64,000 bases of DNA from Balneola sp. (GTDB taxonomy: Bacteria; Bacteroidota; Rhodothermia; Balneolales; Balneolaceae), in assembly GCA_002694685.1 (NCBI GenBank), contig NZMW01000010.1, positions 434,001 to 498,000 on the forward strand, written 5' to 3'. The notes beneath the pieces were generated by a model. That model searched no databases. It saw only the letters and a list, made by a program, of their open reading frames with translations, and had not been told where the DNA came from. A program made the translations under genes and the position numbers. Positions 54,652 to 62,905 of the stretch are shown piece by piece (positions within the stretch are counted from its first letter, which is position 1; the number at the start of each line of letters is the position of its first letter).

Positions 54652-54826
54652 AAGAATAGTAGTTAGTTAATTATAAGATATACGTGTAATCCCGAGACGA
54701 ATTAAACTTACGTCATCCCGTACTGTTTCACAAATATTGACGCATCAAAACTTTCAGAAGTAATAGAATAGTACGTATCTTATGTAGACTGAATCTAAAT
54801 GAACATAATTTGGTTCAGCTACTACC

Positions 54827-55873
54827 ATGGAAAACCCTCTTTTAAACATATCCGGATTAACAAAGTCTTTTGACCAAAGCGGCCCTGTAGTAAACAGTGT
54901 CAGCTTTGAAGTCGGGAAGAATGAAATCTTTGCACTGCTGGGACCTAGTGGTTGTGGTAAAACTACCACACTGCGCTTAATTGCTGGTTTTGAACAATGC
55001 GAAGCAGGAGAAGTCTATATTGAAGAAGAACTGGTTGAGAGTACCCATAAGCGGCTTTCACCACAGAAGAGAGAGATTGGTTTTGTATTTCAGGACTATG
55101 CGCTTTTTCCACATATGAATGCCCTTGAGAATGTGGCTTTTGGTTTGCATGAAGTTGAACGCAGAAAACGGCCTGTTTTAGCGGAAGAAGTGCTTTGCCG
55201 GACAGGAATGGAGAAGTATAAGGATCGCATGCCGGATGAACTTTCGGGTGGACAGCAGCAGCGTGTTGCTCTTGCGCGTGCTATTGCACCAAAGCCTCGA
55301 TTAGTTTTGATGGATGAACCTTTTTCAGGACTGGATGCCATGCTGAGGGACACAACTAGAAAAGAAGTTCGCGCCATCCTAAAGAAATCCGGAATGAGCG
55401 CAATCTTGGTAACACACGATCAGGAAGAAGCACTTTCATTTGCCGACCGAATTGCGGTTATGAATAACGGGCAAATAGAGCAGATCGGGACTCCTGAAGA
55501 AGTATATTATCATCCAAAAACACAGTTTGTAGCACAATTTTTAGGAAGAACGAATCTTTTCAGAGCACACGCCGATGGCTCAGATAATGTAGAAACACGA
55601 CTAGGTCCAGTAAAGATCAACAAAGAAGCCGAGGGTTTGATACTTTGTTCTATCCGGCCAGAACACCTTACGATTGAGCGATGTAAAGCCAATGGCAGCG
55701 AAAGTGGAATAATTACCGGAAGAGAATTTCGGGGACACGATATTACCTATCACGTGTTATTTAAAGGTGACAAATACATCGTTCATACAGACAATCGGCT
55801 ACTTTTTGATGTGGATGAACACGTTATTGTGAAACCTCTGGAGCCTGCAGTGGTATTAGAACAGAAAGCCTGA
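54827..55873 (+). CDS. ABC-transporter ATPase of the FbpC/PotA type
   Basis: A 348-aa nucleotide-binding subunit. Walker A is GPSGCGKTT at about 39-47, signature LSGGQQQR, Walker B LVLMDEPFSGLD and H-loop LVTHDQEEAL. The C-terminal third looks like a TOBE/MOP-type regulatory domain (CSIRPEHLTIERCKANGSES). The family energises import of Fe(III), polyamines or similar solutes. No permease or binding-protein gene is adjacent, so it is an orphan ATPase here and its substrate is unknown. A GlsB-type gene follows 25 bases later. Confidence 0.9.
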   Translation: MENPLLNISGLTKSFDQSGPVVNSVSFEVGKNEIFALLGPSGCGKTTTLRLIAGFEQCEAGEVYIEEELVESTHKRLSPQKREIGFVFQDYALFPHMNALENVAFGLHEVERRKRPVLAEEVLCRTGMEKYKDRMPDELSGGQQQRVALARAIAPKPRLVLMDEPFSGLDAMLRDTTRKEVRAILKKSGMSAILVTHDQEEALSFADRIAVMNNGQIEQIGTPEEVYYHPKTQFVAQFLGRTNLFRAHADGSDNVETRLGPVKINKEAEGLILCSIRPEHLTIERCKANGSESGIITGREFRGHDITYHVLFKGDKYIVHTDNRLLFDVDEHVIVKPLEPAVVLEQKA

Positions 55874-55898
55874 TAATCTTAATCAAAATTCTGAGCAA

Positions 55899-56183
55899 AT
55901 GTCATTTTTTGGATTCTTAGTTTTACTTCTAATTGCCGCAATTTGCGGTGGAATCGGCCAAAGTATAAGCGGCTATAGTTTTGGAGGCTGTTTAATCTCG
56001 GCCGGTGTTGGGTTTGTGGGAGCCATTATTGGTAAATGGATCGCCGCTGAACTAGGACTTCCCGAACTTTGGACTATAGATATTGACGGGAGTCCTTTTC
56101 CTGTTATATGGTCAATAATTGGTGCCGCATTATTTACAGCAATTCTTGGTGCCTTAATGAGAGGCAAAACAAAGCTTAACTAA
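55899..56183 (+). CDS. GlsB/YeaQ/YmgE-type small membrane protein
   Basis: A 94-aa protein with three hydrophobic, Gly-rich helices (FLVLLLIAAICGGIGQSISG; CLISAGVGFVGAIIGKWIAA; PVIWSIIGAALFTAILGALM) and a short Lys-rich end. This matches the transglycosylase-associated or GlsB family linked to stress responses. It probably has no enzymatic activity of its own. It lies 25 bases after the ATPase gene and 38 before the HAD gene. Confidence 0.83.
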   Translation: MSFFGFLVLLLIAAICGGIGQSISGYSFGGCLISAGVGFVGAIIGKWIAAELGLPELWTIDIDGSPFPVIWSIIGAALFTAILGALMRGKTKLN

Positions 56184-56221
56184 AGGAACTTAATTTAGTC
56201 ACCCACTCACTCACTTTATCA

Positions 56222-56881
56222 ATGAACAATATAGCTGCGGTTATTTTTGATATGGATGGCGTGATTGTGCATAGCAATCCCATTCATAAAACAACAATTA
56301 ATGAGTTCTGCACGAAATACGGCCTCACGGTTTCCGATGAAGAGCTCCGGGAGAAAGTTTACGGAAGGACGAATCAAGACTGGATACCGGCTGTTTTTGG
56401 AGATATCCCACAAGAAAAAATCCAGGAGCTAGCCGACGAAAAAGAACAAATGTTCCGCGATGTTTTTGACCCTGAAGAACATAAAGTTTCTGGAATCATT
56501 GATTTCCTGGATCGGCTAAGAGAGCATGATATAAAGATGGTTGTGGCAACTTCGGCACCTGCAGAAAACGCTGATCATATTCTCAAGGGGCTGGGAATTG
56601 AGGACTATTTTGATGCTGTTTTGAATTCCTCCCACGTCACAAAGAGTAAGCCGGATCCTGAGCCTTACCTGAAAGCTGCAAAAGCCGTAAACGTATCACC
56701 GAAAGACTGTGTGGTTTTTGAAGATTCTATTTCTGGGGTTCAATCAGGGCTAAGCGCCGGCGCCATGGTAGTGGGAGTGGCAACAACACATTCGCATCAG
56801 GAACTGCAATCATGTCAGTTGGTCGTCAATGATTTTGAAGGGCTAAGTCTACTAAAATTAAACGGAAAGTTTGATAGCTGA
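56222..56881 (+). CDS. HAD-superfamily phosphatase/phosphoglucomutase-like protein
   Basis: A 219-aa HAD protein of the beta-phosphoglucomutase-like subgroup. Motif I is FDMDGVIVHSNP (nucleophile Asp near residue 9, acid-base Asp two on), with a helical cap domain after it. Motif II is VVATSAPAENAD, motif III holds KSKPDPEPYLKAAKAVNV and motif IV is FEDSISGVQSGLSAGA. It hydrolyses or isomerises a phosphorylated metabolite, identity unknown. No operon partner is clear. Confidence 0.88.
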   Translation: MNNIAAVIFDMDGVIVHSNPIHKTTINEFCTKYGLTVSDEELREKVYGRTNQDWIPAVFGDIPQEKIQELADEKEQMFRDVFDPEEHKVSGIIDFLDRLREHDIKMVVATSAPAENADHILKGLGIEDYFDAVLNSSHVTKSKPDPEPYLKAAKAVNVSPKDCVVFEDSISGVQSGLSAGAMVVGVATTHSHQELQSCQLVVNDFEGLSLLKLNGKFDS

Positions 56882-56927
56882 AAAGTTTTATTATCTTATT
56901 TAATTCTGAAGAATGTTATAAGTAATT

Positions 56928-57698
56928 ATGGAAGATTTAAAATATAAAGAAACTGGACTAGGATTAATTGGCTTTGGAGCTTCATTATTTGTTGGGATAC
57001 TAAGTGTTGACGAATACTTTTTAAATAAAATACTCAATCCAAAACATCATGTTATTGCTGTGAATGTTTTAGTTTTTATTGCACTAGCAACGCTTTTTTT
57101 GGGTGTGCTTTTTGTTTACCTAGACTACAAAGGATTAAAATTGTTTAGTAAGCAAGATGAAGTTTATGAAGACAGCTTAATGTCAACTCATGAGTTCGAA
57201 GCATTTGATGAATTGTTGGAATATTATTTTGGAAGTAGTAGAATTGATTTAAATCAGATAAAACAGTTTCATATAAAAAACTCAAATACCACTTGGCTTC
57301 TTAAAAAGAAGAAAAAACTAAAGTTCAGGACAGTTGTAGATTATATGGGCTTTATTATAATCTATCCTGTTAACAAGGAAACAAAAATAATGCTTGAAAG
57401 AGATGAGATATATGGGGCAGAATTTACTGCAGATAATCTTTGTAAGGAGGAAGAGGAGCCGGAAGGTCATTACATAGCTTGTATTGCAGGAAAGGATTTA
57501 TATTCTAAGGCTTATTCGATTGGGGTCTTAAAATCAATTGTTAGAGAGAGGCTTGGCAGAAAACCAATTTATACGTATCCCGTTTCTGATCAAGGTTTGA
57601 GGTTAGCAAAAAAGTATGGTTTCGAAAAAGCTAACCAATTACACCCAGAGCAAGACAAGAAAAGAATTTATAAATTTGTTTATCAAGAAAAAAAGTGA
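56928..57698 (+). CDS. Membrane protein with GNAT-like C-terminal domain, function unknown
   Basis: A 256-aa protein whose first 70 residues contain two TM helices (GLGLIGFGASLFVGILSV; HHVIAVNVLVFIALATLFLG). The soluble remainder has a segment typical of N-acetyltransferases: HYIACIAGKDLYSKAYSIGV and VSDQGLRLAKKYGFEKANQL. Acyl-CoA-binding residues are not clearly seen, so the GNAT call is weak. The gene is more AT-rich than its neighbours by eye. Its TGA stop (57696-57698) overlaps the 3' end of a tRNA gene on the other strand by 3 bases. Recent acquisition at the tRNA 3' end is possible but no flanking copy of the tRNA end was found. Confidence 0.65.
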   Translation: MEDLKYKETGLGLIGFGASLFVGILSVDEYFLNKILNPKHHVIAVNVLVFIALATLFLGVLFVYLDYKGLKLFSKQDEVYEDSLMSTHEFEAFDELLEYYFGSSRIDLNQIKQFHIKNSNTTWLLKKKKKLKFRTVVDYMGFIIIYPVNKETKIMLERDEIYGAEFTADNLCKEEEEPEGHYIACIAGKDLYSKAYSIGVLKSIVRERLGRKPIYTYPVSDQGLRLAKKYGFEKANQLHPEQDKKRIYKFVYQEKK

Positions 57699-57768
57699 CC
57701 CCGCCGGGAATCGAACCCAGATCTAGGACTTAGGAGGTCCCTATTCTATCCAATTGAACTACAGGGTC
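57696..57768 (-). tRNA. tRNA-Arg (anticodon CCU)
   Basis: The minus strand folds as a 73-base cloverleaf: acceptor GACCCTG with CGGGGTC, D-arm GTTC/GAAT, anticodon stem GGGAC/GTCCT with loop CTCCTAA (anticodon CCU, reading AGG), T-arm CTGGG/CCCGG with TTCGATT, and discriminator A. CCA is not encoded. The 3' end overlaps the stop codon of the gene on the other strand. Confidence 0.92.
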
Positions 57769-57877
57769 AATGTAGTTGTGCAATGATTTTTCAAAATATA
57801 CGTAGGTTAGTGTAACTAATCACCATTACATAAGTAGAAGTTCAGTATCTGTTTACACTTAATCTAATTGAATAGGG

Positions 57878-60343
57878 ATGCAAAAATCTGCGATTATCAT
57901 TTTTCTTTTTCTAATCGGCAGTTCAGTTTCGGTGTTAGCTCAAAGACAAGTAACGGGAAAAATTATCGATGCTGAGACAGGAGAGCCACTTCCTGCTGCC
58001 CACGTTATTATCAAGGATACTTATAAAGGTACGATTTCAAATCAGGATGGTGAATTTAGCATCATTGTGCCGAGTTTTCCGGTTACTTTGGTCGCTCGGT
58101 TTATTGGGTTTGAAAGTCAGGAGAAAACGGTCAGTTCAAATGCTGATCCTGTCGATTTTGTCATGAAGCCCTCGGTGGCGTCTATGGGTGAAATTGTAGT
58201 GACGGGTGAAGATCCTGCTATAGCTATTATGAGAGAAGTGATCAAAAGAAAGAAAATTTGGCGCGCCAACTTGAATACTTATAAAGCCGAAGCCTACACC
58301 CGGCAACAGTTAAAGAATGACACTTCTATCGTATCCATCTCGGAGAGTATTTCAGTCGCCTACTGGGATAAAAAAAGAGGATCCCGTGAAATTCTAAAAT
58401 CGAAGCGACAAACAGCTAATATCGACGCAGCAAGCAACTTTGCCGGTGTAAGCTACCTGCCCAATTTCTATGACGACAATTTAGATATAGCAGGCTTTGA
58501 TGTAGTTGGTGTTACTCACCCTGATGCATTAAAGTATTACACCTTTGAATTAGAAGATATCCGGGCGCTGGATGGGCAGGTTGTATATGAGCTATCTGTA
58601 ACTTCAAACCGTAAGCTACAGCCTCTTTTTGAAGGGACTATTTTTGTGTTGGGAGAAGAATATGCATTGCTTGAAGTTGATCTAAAACCAAACTCAGTTG
58701 TTGTTTTTCCTCCGCCTGTTCAGGATTTTGATCTTTCCTATTCCCAACAATTTAGCAACTTTGGCGGCGATTACTGGCTTCCGGTTGACGTGCGTATTAA
58801 TGGCTTGATCGAAGTTGGACTTGTGGGGCTGCGTTTCCCACCCATTGGGTTTAAGCAGGTTGCTAAGATGAATAATTATGAAGTCAATATTACGCTTCCT
58901 GATACTTTGTTCAATTCCCTAAACACACTATCTGTCGATTCCACAACGATAAATTCAGGAGATTCACTCTTTGTAACCGAAGTGGATATCATTCCTTTGG
59001 ATAGTGAAGAAGAAATAGCCTATGAAAATGTAGATAGTACAGCAACTTTAGAAAAAGCTTTTAGGCCCACCGGTTTCTTCACAAGGTTTATTGATTGGGA
59101 AGATGAAGAATCAGAAGGCTCAGTAAGCGTTAGCAGCAGTGGTGGAAGCAGCAGTGCACGGAGCGATTCAAATCGTATAGGAAACAGTAAAGCACCAGGA
59201 CCGATTTCAAGATTTATAAATAACCTAACACCTCAAGGCAGGTTTAACCGGGTAGATGTTTTTTATGGAGGGCTACAACATCAGCGCTATTATGTTGACA
59301 ACCGAATCATGTCGAAGGTGTTTGGTGGGTTTAGTACGGGATATGGAGAGGGTACCTTTTCATATGGTGCACAGCTAGGCTGGTGGCCATTGAAAAACAC
59401 TAGGCGATTTGCCGTTTATTCAGGATATAAGGCTAAGACAGATTCACGATACAACTCTGATATGTATATGCCTTTTATGACGAGTATTTCCAACCTGTTT
59501 GGGTACCCTGACTATTTTGATTACTACCGAAAGGAGGGTGTGAATTTGGGAGCATCTTATCGCCTAAGAAGTAGATTCAGTGGGACAATCAGACTGAATT
59601 ATATGTACGAAGAGCATTCAGCTATCAATTACAAAACAAGCTATGATATCCTTGGAAGAGACTTGATTCAGCGCCCAAACAGTTACATCGATGAAGGGAC
59701 ATTGAGTGCGTTAAGGCTATCATATAGTATAGGCGAAGATAAAAAAGCATTTGGAGCGGTGGGTGCCAATGATTTTTCAGTAAGCGTCGAGCAATCGGCT
59801 AAACTGCTCGGAAGCAGTTGGGATTATACCCGATTTAAGATTGATCTCTATCGTAGATATGAAACGTTTTACCAGCGAAGGTTCTTCCCAAATACATTGG
59901 ATATGCGGTTGAATGCGGGAACCTATGTTGGCGATTTACCAATACAGAAAAACGAAGTCCTTGATGTGGCTTTGGGCGCAGTAACTCCTTTTGGAGCATT
60001 CAGAGCAAAACGATTTATTCCATATGAGGGAGCTAGCTATGTTTCCCTAAACGCAGAACACAATTTTAAGAGCGTGCCCCTTGAAATGTTGGGCTGGAGA
60101 AATGCCACCCAAACAGGCTTAAGTATTATAGCTTTTGGTGGTGTAGGGAGAACTTGGGTTAAGCAAGAACAGGTAAATGAGTTTAATAGCCGCTATGGTT
60201 TTTCTCCGGTAACGACTAATGACTGGCACATGGAAGCCGGTCTGTCGTTAAGTAATATCTTTAATCTTGTGAGGGCAGATGTGGCTTATCGTATTGACAA
60301 TCCTGGATTCTATGTAGGTGTCAGTATTGCCCGGTTCTTTTAG
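57878..60343 (+). CDS. DUF5686-type outer-membrane protein with CarboxypepD-reg-like domain
   Basis: An 821-aa secreted protein. A signal peptide (AIIIFLFLIGSSVSVLAQ) is followed by a carboxypeptidase-regulatory-like beta-sandwich at about 22-105 (GKIIDAETGEPLPAAHVIIK; YKGTISNQDGEFSIIVPSF). The rest matches the DUF5686 layout: IMREVIKRKKIWRANLNTYK, then YWLPVDVRINGLIEVGLVGL, a Ser-rich linker near 415-440, and a long beta-rich C-terminal half probably forming an outer-membrane barrel that ends in Phe. There is no TonB plug domain, so it is not a TonB receptor. It likely belongs to the cell surface; role unknown. Confidence 0.82.
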   Translation: MQKSAIIIFLFLIGSSVSVLAQRQVTGKIIDAETGEPLPAAHVIIKDTYKGTISNQDGEFSIIVPSFPVTLVARFIGFESQEKTVSSNADPVDFVMKPSVASMGEIVVTGEDPAIAIMREVIKRKKIWRANLNTYKAEAYTRQQLKNDTSIVSISESISVAYWDKKRGSREILKSKRQTANIDAASNFAGVSYLPNFYDDNLDIAGFDVVGVTHPDALKYYTFELEDIRALDGQVVYELSVTSNRKLQPLFEGTIFVLGEEYALLEVDLKPNSVVVFPPPVQDFDLSYSQQFSNFGGDYWLPVDVRINGLIEVGLVGLRFPPIGFKQVAKMNNYEVNITLPDTLFNSLNTLSVDSTTINSGDSLFVTEVDIIPLDSEEEIAYENVDSTATLEKAFRPTGFFTRFIDWEDEESEGSVSVSSSGGSSSARSDSNRIGNSKAPGPISRFINNLTPQGRFNRVDVFYGGLQHQRYYVDNRIMSKVFGGFSTGYGEGTFSYGAQLGWWPLKNTRRFAVYSGYKAKTDSRYNSDMYMPFMTSISNLFGYPDYFDYYRKEGVNLGASYRLRSRFSGTIRLNYMYEEHSAINYKTSYDILGRDLIQRPNSYIDEGTLSALRLSYSIGEDKKAFGAVGANDFSVSVEQSAKLLGSSWDYTRFKIDLYRRYETFYQRRFFPNTLDMRLNAGTYVGDLPIQKNEVLDVALGAVTPFGAFRAKRFIPYEGASYVSLNAEHNFKSVPLEMLGWRNATQTGLSIIAFGGVGRTWVKQEQVNEFNSRYGFSPVTTNDWHMEAGLSLSNIFNLVRADVAYRIDNPGFYVGVSIARFF

Positions 60344-60369
60344 AGGAGAATAAAATATAAGGATATAAA

Positions 60370-60397
60370 AAAGGCTCGCTGATATCAGCGAGCCTTT
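60370..60397. terminator. Bidirectional terminator
   Basis: A perfect palindrome (AAAGGCTCGCTGAT followed by its mirror ATCAGCGAGCCTTT) lies between the convergent DUF5686 and OmpA genes, 26 bases after one stop and 27 before the other. A-runs on the left and T-rich DNA on the right make it usable from both strands. Confidence 0.85.
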
Positions 60398-60424
60398 AAA
60401 ATGTTTACTGAAAATCAGTTGGAA

Positions 60425-61330
60425 TTACATTCCTTTCTGATATTTCAATGTGCTGATTGGGTGTGACTCAGCGCGTCGGTTTCTTTCACAACCTGGTGTG
60501 TTTGCGTCCATTTCAGACTCAGAACACTCAACAGGAGCTTTTCCTAAACCACGGGGTTCGATACGGTCTTCAGAAATACCATTGCTTGTGTAGTAATCTA
60601 CAACAGCATTAGCACGTCTTAGACTAAGTCGTAAGTTATACTGGTCTCCACCAACATGATCAGTGTAAGCATCAACACGAACACGGAATGCAGGAGCTTC
60701 TTTCAAAGTCTCTACATTGCTCATAAGTGCTTCGGATGCATCGCTACGGATAGTAGAACGATCAAAGTCAAAGTTGATAGTTGAGAAGGTATCTTCGTCC
60801 AGATAAACAGGATCGCTGCCATCAGTTGCGTTAGTACCCATGTCAATTTCCTGGCTGTCAGTAAATCCGTCGCCATCAGAATCCGCGTTATTAGGATTCG
60901 TGTCGTGAGTCATTACTTCGTCATAGTCACTAAGACCATCACCATCAGAGTCCGTATTATTAGGATCTGTTTCGTAATTATTGATCTCGTCACCGTCAGT
61001 TAGACCGTCGCCATCAGAATCAGTATTGTTAGGATCAGTGTTATAAGAGTTAACTTCGTCTCCGTCATTAAGTCCGTCACCGTCAGTATCCGCGTTAAGT
61101 GGATCTGTTTCGTGGACGTTAATTTCGTCGGCGTCAGTTAAGCCATCACCGTCAGAATCAGCTGAGTTTGAGTCAGTTCCTAATTCTGCTTCTTCAGCAT
61201 CAGTAAGTCCGTCACCGTCAGTATCAACAGGTTCTTCTACTACGGGTTCGTCAGAACCACAACCATATTGTACTACAGTACCACCTACTAAGAATAGTGT
61301 AAGAACGAGAAGATGGATAATTCGCTTCAT
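60425..61330 (-). CDS. OmpA-family lipoprotein with thrombospondin type 3 repeats
   Basis: A 301-aa lipoprotein: signal MKRIIHLLVLTLFLVGGTVV with lipidated Cys24 (QYGC). Residues about 37-175 contain six DxDGDGLxD calcium-binding repeats, mostly 23 residues apart. The C-terminal OmpA domain at about 185-301 has STINFDFDRSTIRSDASEAL, DAYTDHVGGDQYNLRLS, RANAVVDYYTSNGI and NRRAE. The domain binds peptidoglycan non-covalently, so the protein tethers the outer membrane to the wall. The repeat DNA (roughly 60860-61215) is a near-identical 69-base tandem array. Confidence 0.92.
   Translation of the reverse strand: MKRIIHLLVLTLFLVGGTVVQYGCGSDEPVVEEPVDTDGDGLTDAEEAELGTDSNSADSDGDGLTDADEINVHETDPLNADTDGDGLNDGDEVNSYNTDPNNTDSDGDGLTDGDEINNYETDPNNTDSDGDGLSDYDEVMTHDTNPNNADSDGDGFTDSQEIDMGTNATDGSDPVYLDEDTFSTINFDFDRSTIRSDASEALMSNVETLKEAPAFRVRVDAYTDHVGGDQYNLRLSLRRANAVVDYYTSNGISEDRIEPRGLGKAPVECSESEMDANTPGCERNRRAESHPISTLKYQKGM
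60860..61215 (-). repeat. 69-base tandem repeat array inside the OmpA/TSP3 gene
   Basis: Six copies of a GAC-TCT/ACG-GTG-type unit encode the DxDGDGLTD calcium loops. Distances between DGDG motifs are 22, 23, 23, 23 and 23 codons, giving a mostly 69-base period. Sequence between copies is close enough to allow slipped-strand change. Confidence 0.75.
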
Positions 61331-61459
61331 ATTAAGATTTCTCCAATTCGATTAAGTATTAGGGTTATAATATACATCATTTTAAAAGAAAATAATGGTT
61401 CTGCTGTGGTATCAAAAGAAAAAAAGCTAAAAAAGTTAGCATAAGTTTCATACTACAGG

Positions 61460-61467
61460 TATCTTTG
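61460..61467 (+). promoter_or_regulatory. Promoter -7 element for tRNA-Ala
   Basis: TATCTTTG fits the Bacteroidota TAnnTTTG consensus and lies 10 bases before the tRNA start at 61477. The -33 box is a weak TTAG about 20 bases further upstream rather than a clear TTG. Confidence 0.5.
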
Positions 61468-61476
61468 AAATTCTTA

Positions 61477-61550
61477 GGGGCTATAGCTCAGTTGGCTAGA
61501 GCGTCGCGCTGGCAGCGCGAAGGTCCGGGGTTCGAATCCCCGTAGCTCCA
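61477..61550 (+). tRNA. tRNA-Ala (anticodon GGC)
   Basis: A 74-base cloverleaf: acceptor GGGGCTA with TAGCTCC (one G-U), D-arm GCTC/GAGC, anticodon stem TCGCG/CGCGA with loop CTGGCAG (anticodon GGC, reading GCC), T-arm CGGGG/CCCCG with TTCGAAT, and discriminator A. CCA is not encoded. It is followed directly by a terminator hairpin. Confidence 0.95.
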
Positions 61551-61551
61551 C

Positions 61552-61585
61552 AAAAGCCTAATCTTAATTGACTTAGGCTTTTTTT
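61552..61585 (+). terminator. Terminator of tRNA-Ala
   Basis: AAAAGCCTAA (61552-61561) pairs exactly with TTAGGCTTTT (61573-61582) around an 11-base loop, with the T-run continuing to 61585. It begins two bases past the tRNA 3' end. Confidence 0.88.
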
Positions 61586-61707
61586 ATGGGGTATATTTTG
61601 GTTTACAGTTTCCATGGTATCACAAAAATTAAACTTTGCCGAATCGCTTGTTTGTAAGCTTCGTATACTTTAAAATAGATGTAATAGTTTATAATATCGG
61701 AGTTTCA

Positions 61708-62895
61708 ATGACTGAGAGATGGAAAAAACTACCCCTCGTGTTAATCGTACTTACACTTTGCTGTGTTGTTCCCACTAATATTGTTTTTGCTCAAAGTGTA
61801 AATCTTGATGTAGAGCCAAGCTCAATCTTAGAAAATTCTCAGGTGCTCAGTCTAACTGGTCTTGGTATTGATGCAGAAGGCAATGGGCCTTCTTTAATAT
61901 CTGCTACAATTGAAAACCTGACTGGCGAAAAGATAGATAACTTATATTTGGAGTTAATTATTAGCGCCGCAAAAGTCGGAACTATAGCTGAAGTCACTCA
62001 AAGTTCTTCAAGACCATTTTCACTAAGCCCTTTTCAAACACTGTACTTCAGTAACAATGATTTAGCCAATGAAAGAATTCCGGGTATCTCTACGCCGGTC
62101 ACTTTTAGCGGCGGGCTCACCACAGAAGGGGATAACTTTTTAAGCAATCTTTCCGGTTCAACCTCTTTACCACGGGATGTATATTCGCTGGAAGTCATAC
62201 TTTTTAGAGTTACAGATGCCCGAGGCAGAGAAAATCTTGCCCGGGATGTAGCAGAGATTGGAGGGGGTGATAGCGGAGCCCTATCTTTTGACGAAAGTGA
62301 GATCTATCTCAAGAGCCCGGGAGATGTAGCCGGATCGCTGGCCGAAATCACAAATCCTTATCCTCAATTTAGTTGGGAAGGCAACACGGGTGTGACCTAT
62401 AGACTTTTGGTCGTTGAACAGACGGGGCAGGATAGTCCTGAGTCACTACTTCAGAGTGCGAAAAGTTCTTCTCCAATAGGTGAGGGCGGTTCGTTGCTAT
62501 CTTTTGAAAACCTTGATGTTATTGTTGAAGGCACCTCTTTTCAGTTTCCGGCTTCCGGCGCGCAATCTTTGGAGGCAGGTAAAACCTATTACTGGAGAAT
62601 TTTGAAAACAGTCCAATCCAGCGGAGATAGTGAAGATGTTTCTTCTGAGATATGGAGTTTTACACTTAAAGATGCCTCTAAGGTGACGGCCACGCTGCCC
62701 GTATCACAGGAAGCTGAACAAGCAATTGTTGAATTGATTGGGCAAGAAGCATATCAAAGTTTAAAAAACAGGGGCTTCACACTTGAATCTCTTTCGTATG
62801 ATGGGCAGGAATTTACAGGGACCGCTGCCGGTATAAAATTGGATGAGCTTCTTCAGAAAATACGAGATGAAGACATAATTGTAGCTGGAAATTAG
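61708..62895 (+). CDS. Secreted protein with Fn3-like domain, function unknown
   Basis: About 395 aa from ATG 61708, which gives a clean signal peptide (KLPLVLIVLTLCCVVPTNIV, FAQ); an upstream start at 61636 lacks support. The first half is beta-rich and Ser/Gly-rich (ATIENLTGEKIDNLYLELII). The second half contains a fibronectin-III-like unit from PQFSWEGNTGVTYRLLVVEQ to KTYYWRILKTVQSSGDSEDV and WSFTLKD. A helical C-terminal segment (QEAEQAIVELIGQEAYQSLK) follows. I do not recognise a named family. It leads a run of three secreted genes, 10 bases before the FecR-domain gene. Confidence 0.72.
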   Translation: MTERWKKLPLVLIVLTLCCVVPTNIVFAQSVNLDVEPSSILENSQVLSLTGLGIDAEGNGPSLISATIENLTGEKIDNLYLELIISAAKVGTIAEVTQSSSRPFSLSPFQTLYFSNNDLANERIPGISTPVTFSGGLTTEGDNFLSNLSGSTSLPRDVYSLEVILFRVTDARGRENLARDVAEIGGGDSGALSFDESEIYLKSPGDVAGSLAEITNPYPQFSWEGNTGVTYRLLVVEQTGQDSPESLLQSAKSSSPIGEGGSLLSFENLDVIVEGTSFQFPASGAQSLEAGKTYYWRILKTVQSSGDSEDVSSEIWSFTLKDASKVTATLPVSQEAEQAIVELIGQEAYQSLKNRGFTLESLSYDGQEFTGTAAGIKLDELLQKIRDEDIIVAGN

Positions 62896-62905
62896 AGGGA
62901 TTATT

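Noticed and set aside
57878..60343. TonB-dependent receptor
   Set aside because: Has the regulatory-like beta-sandwich but no TonB box or plug domain, and is shorter than SusC-type receptors; fits DUF5686.
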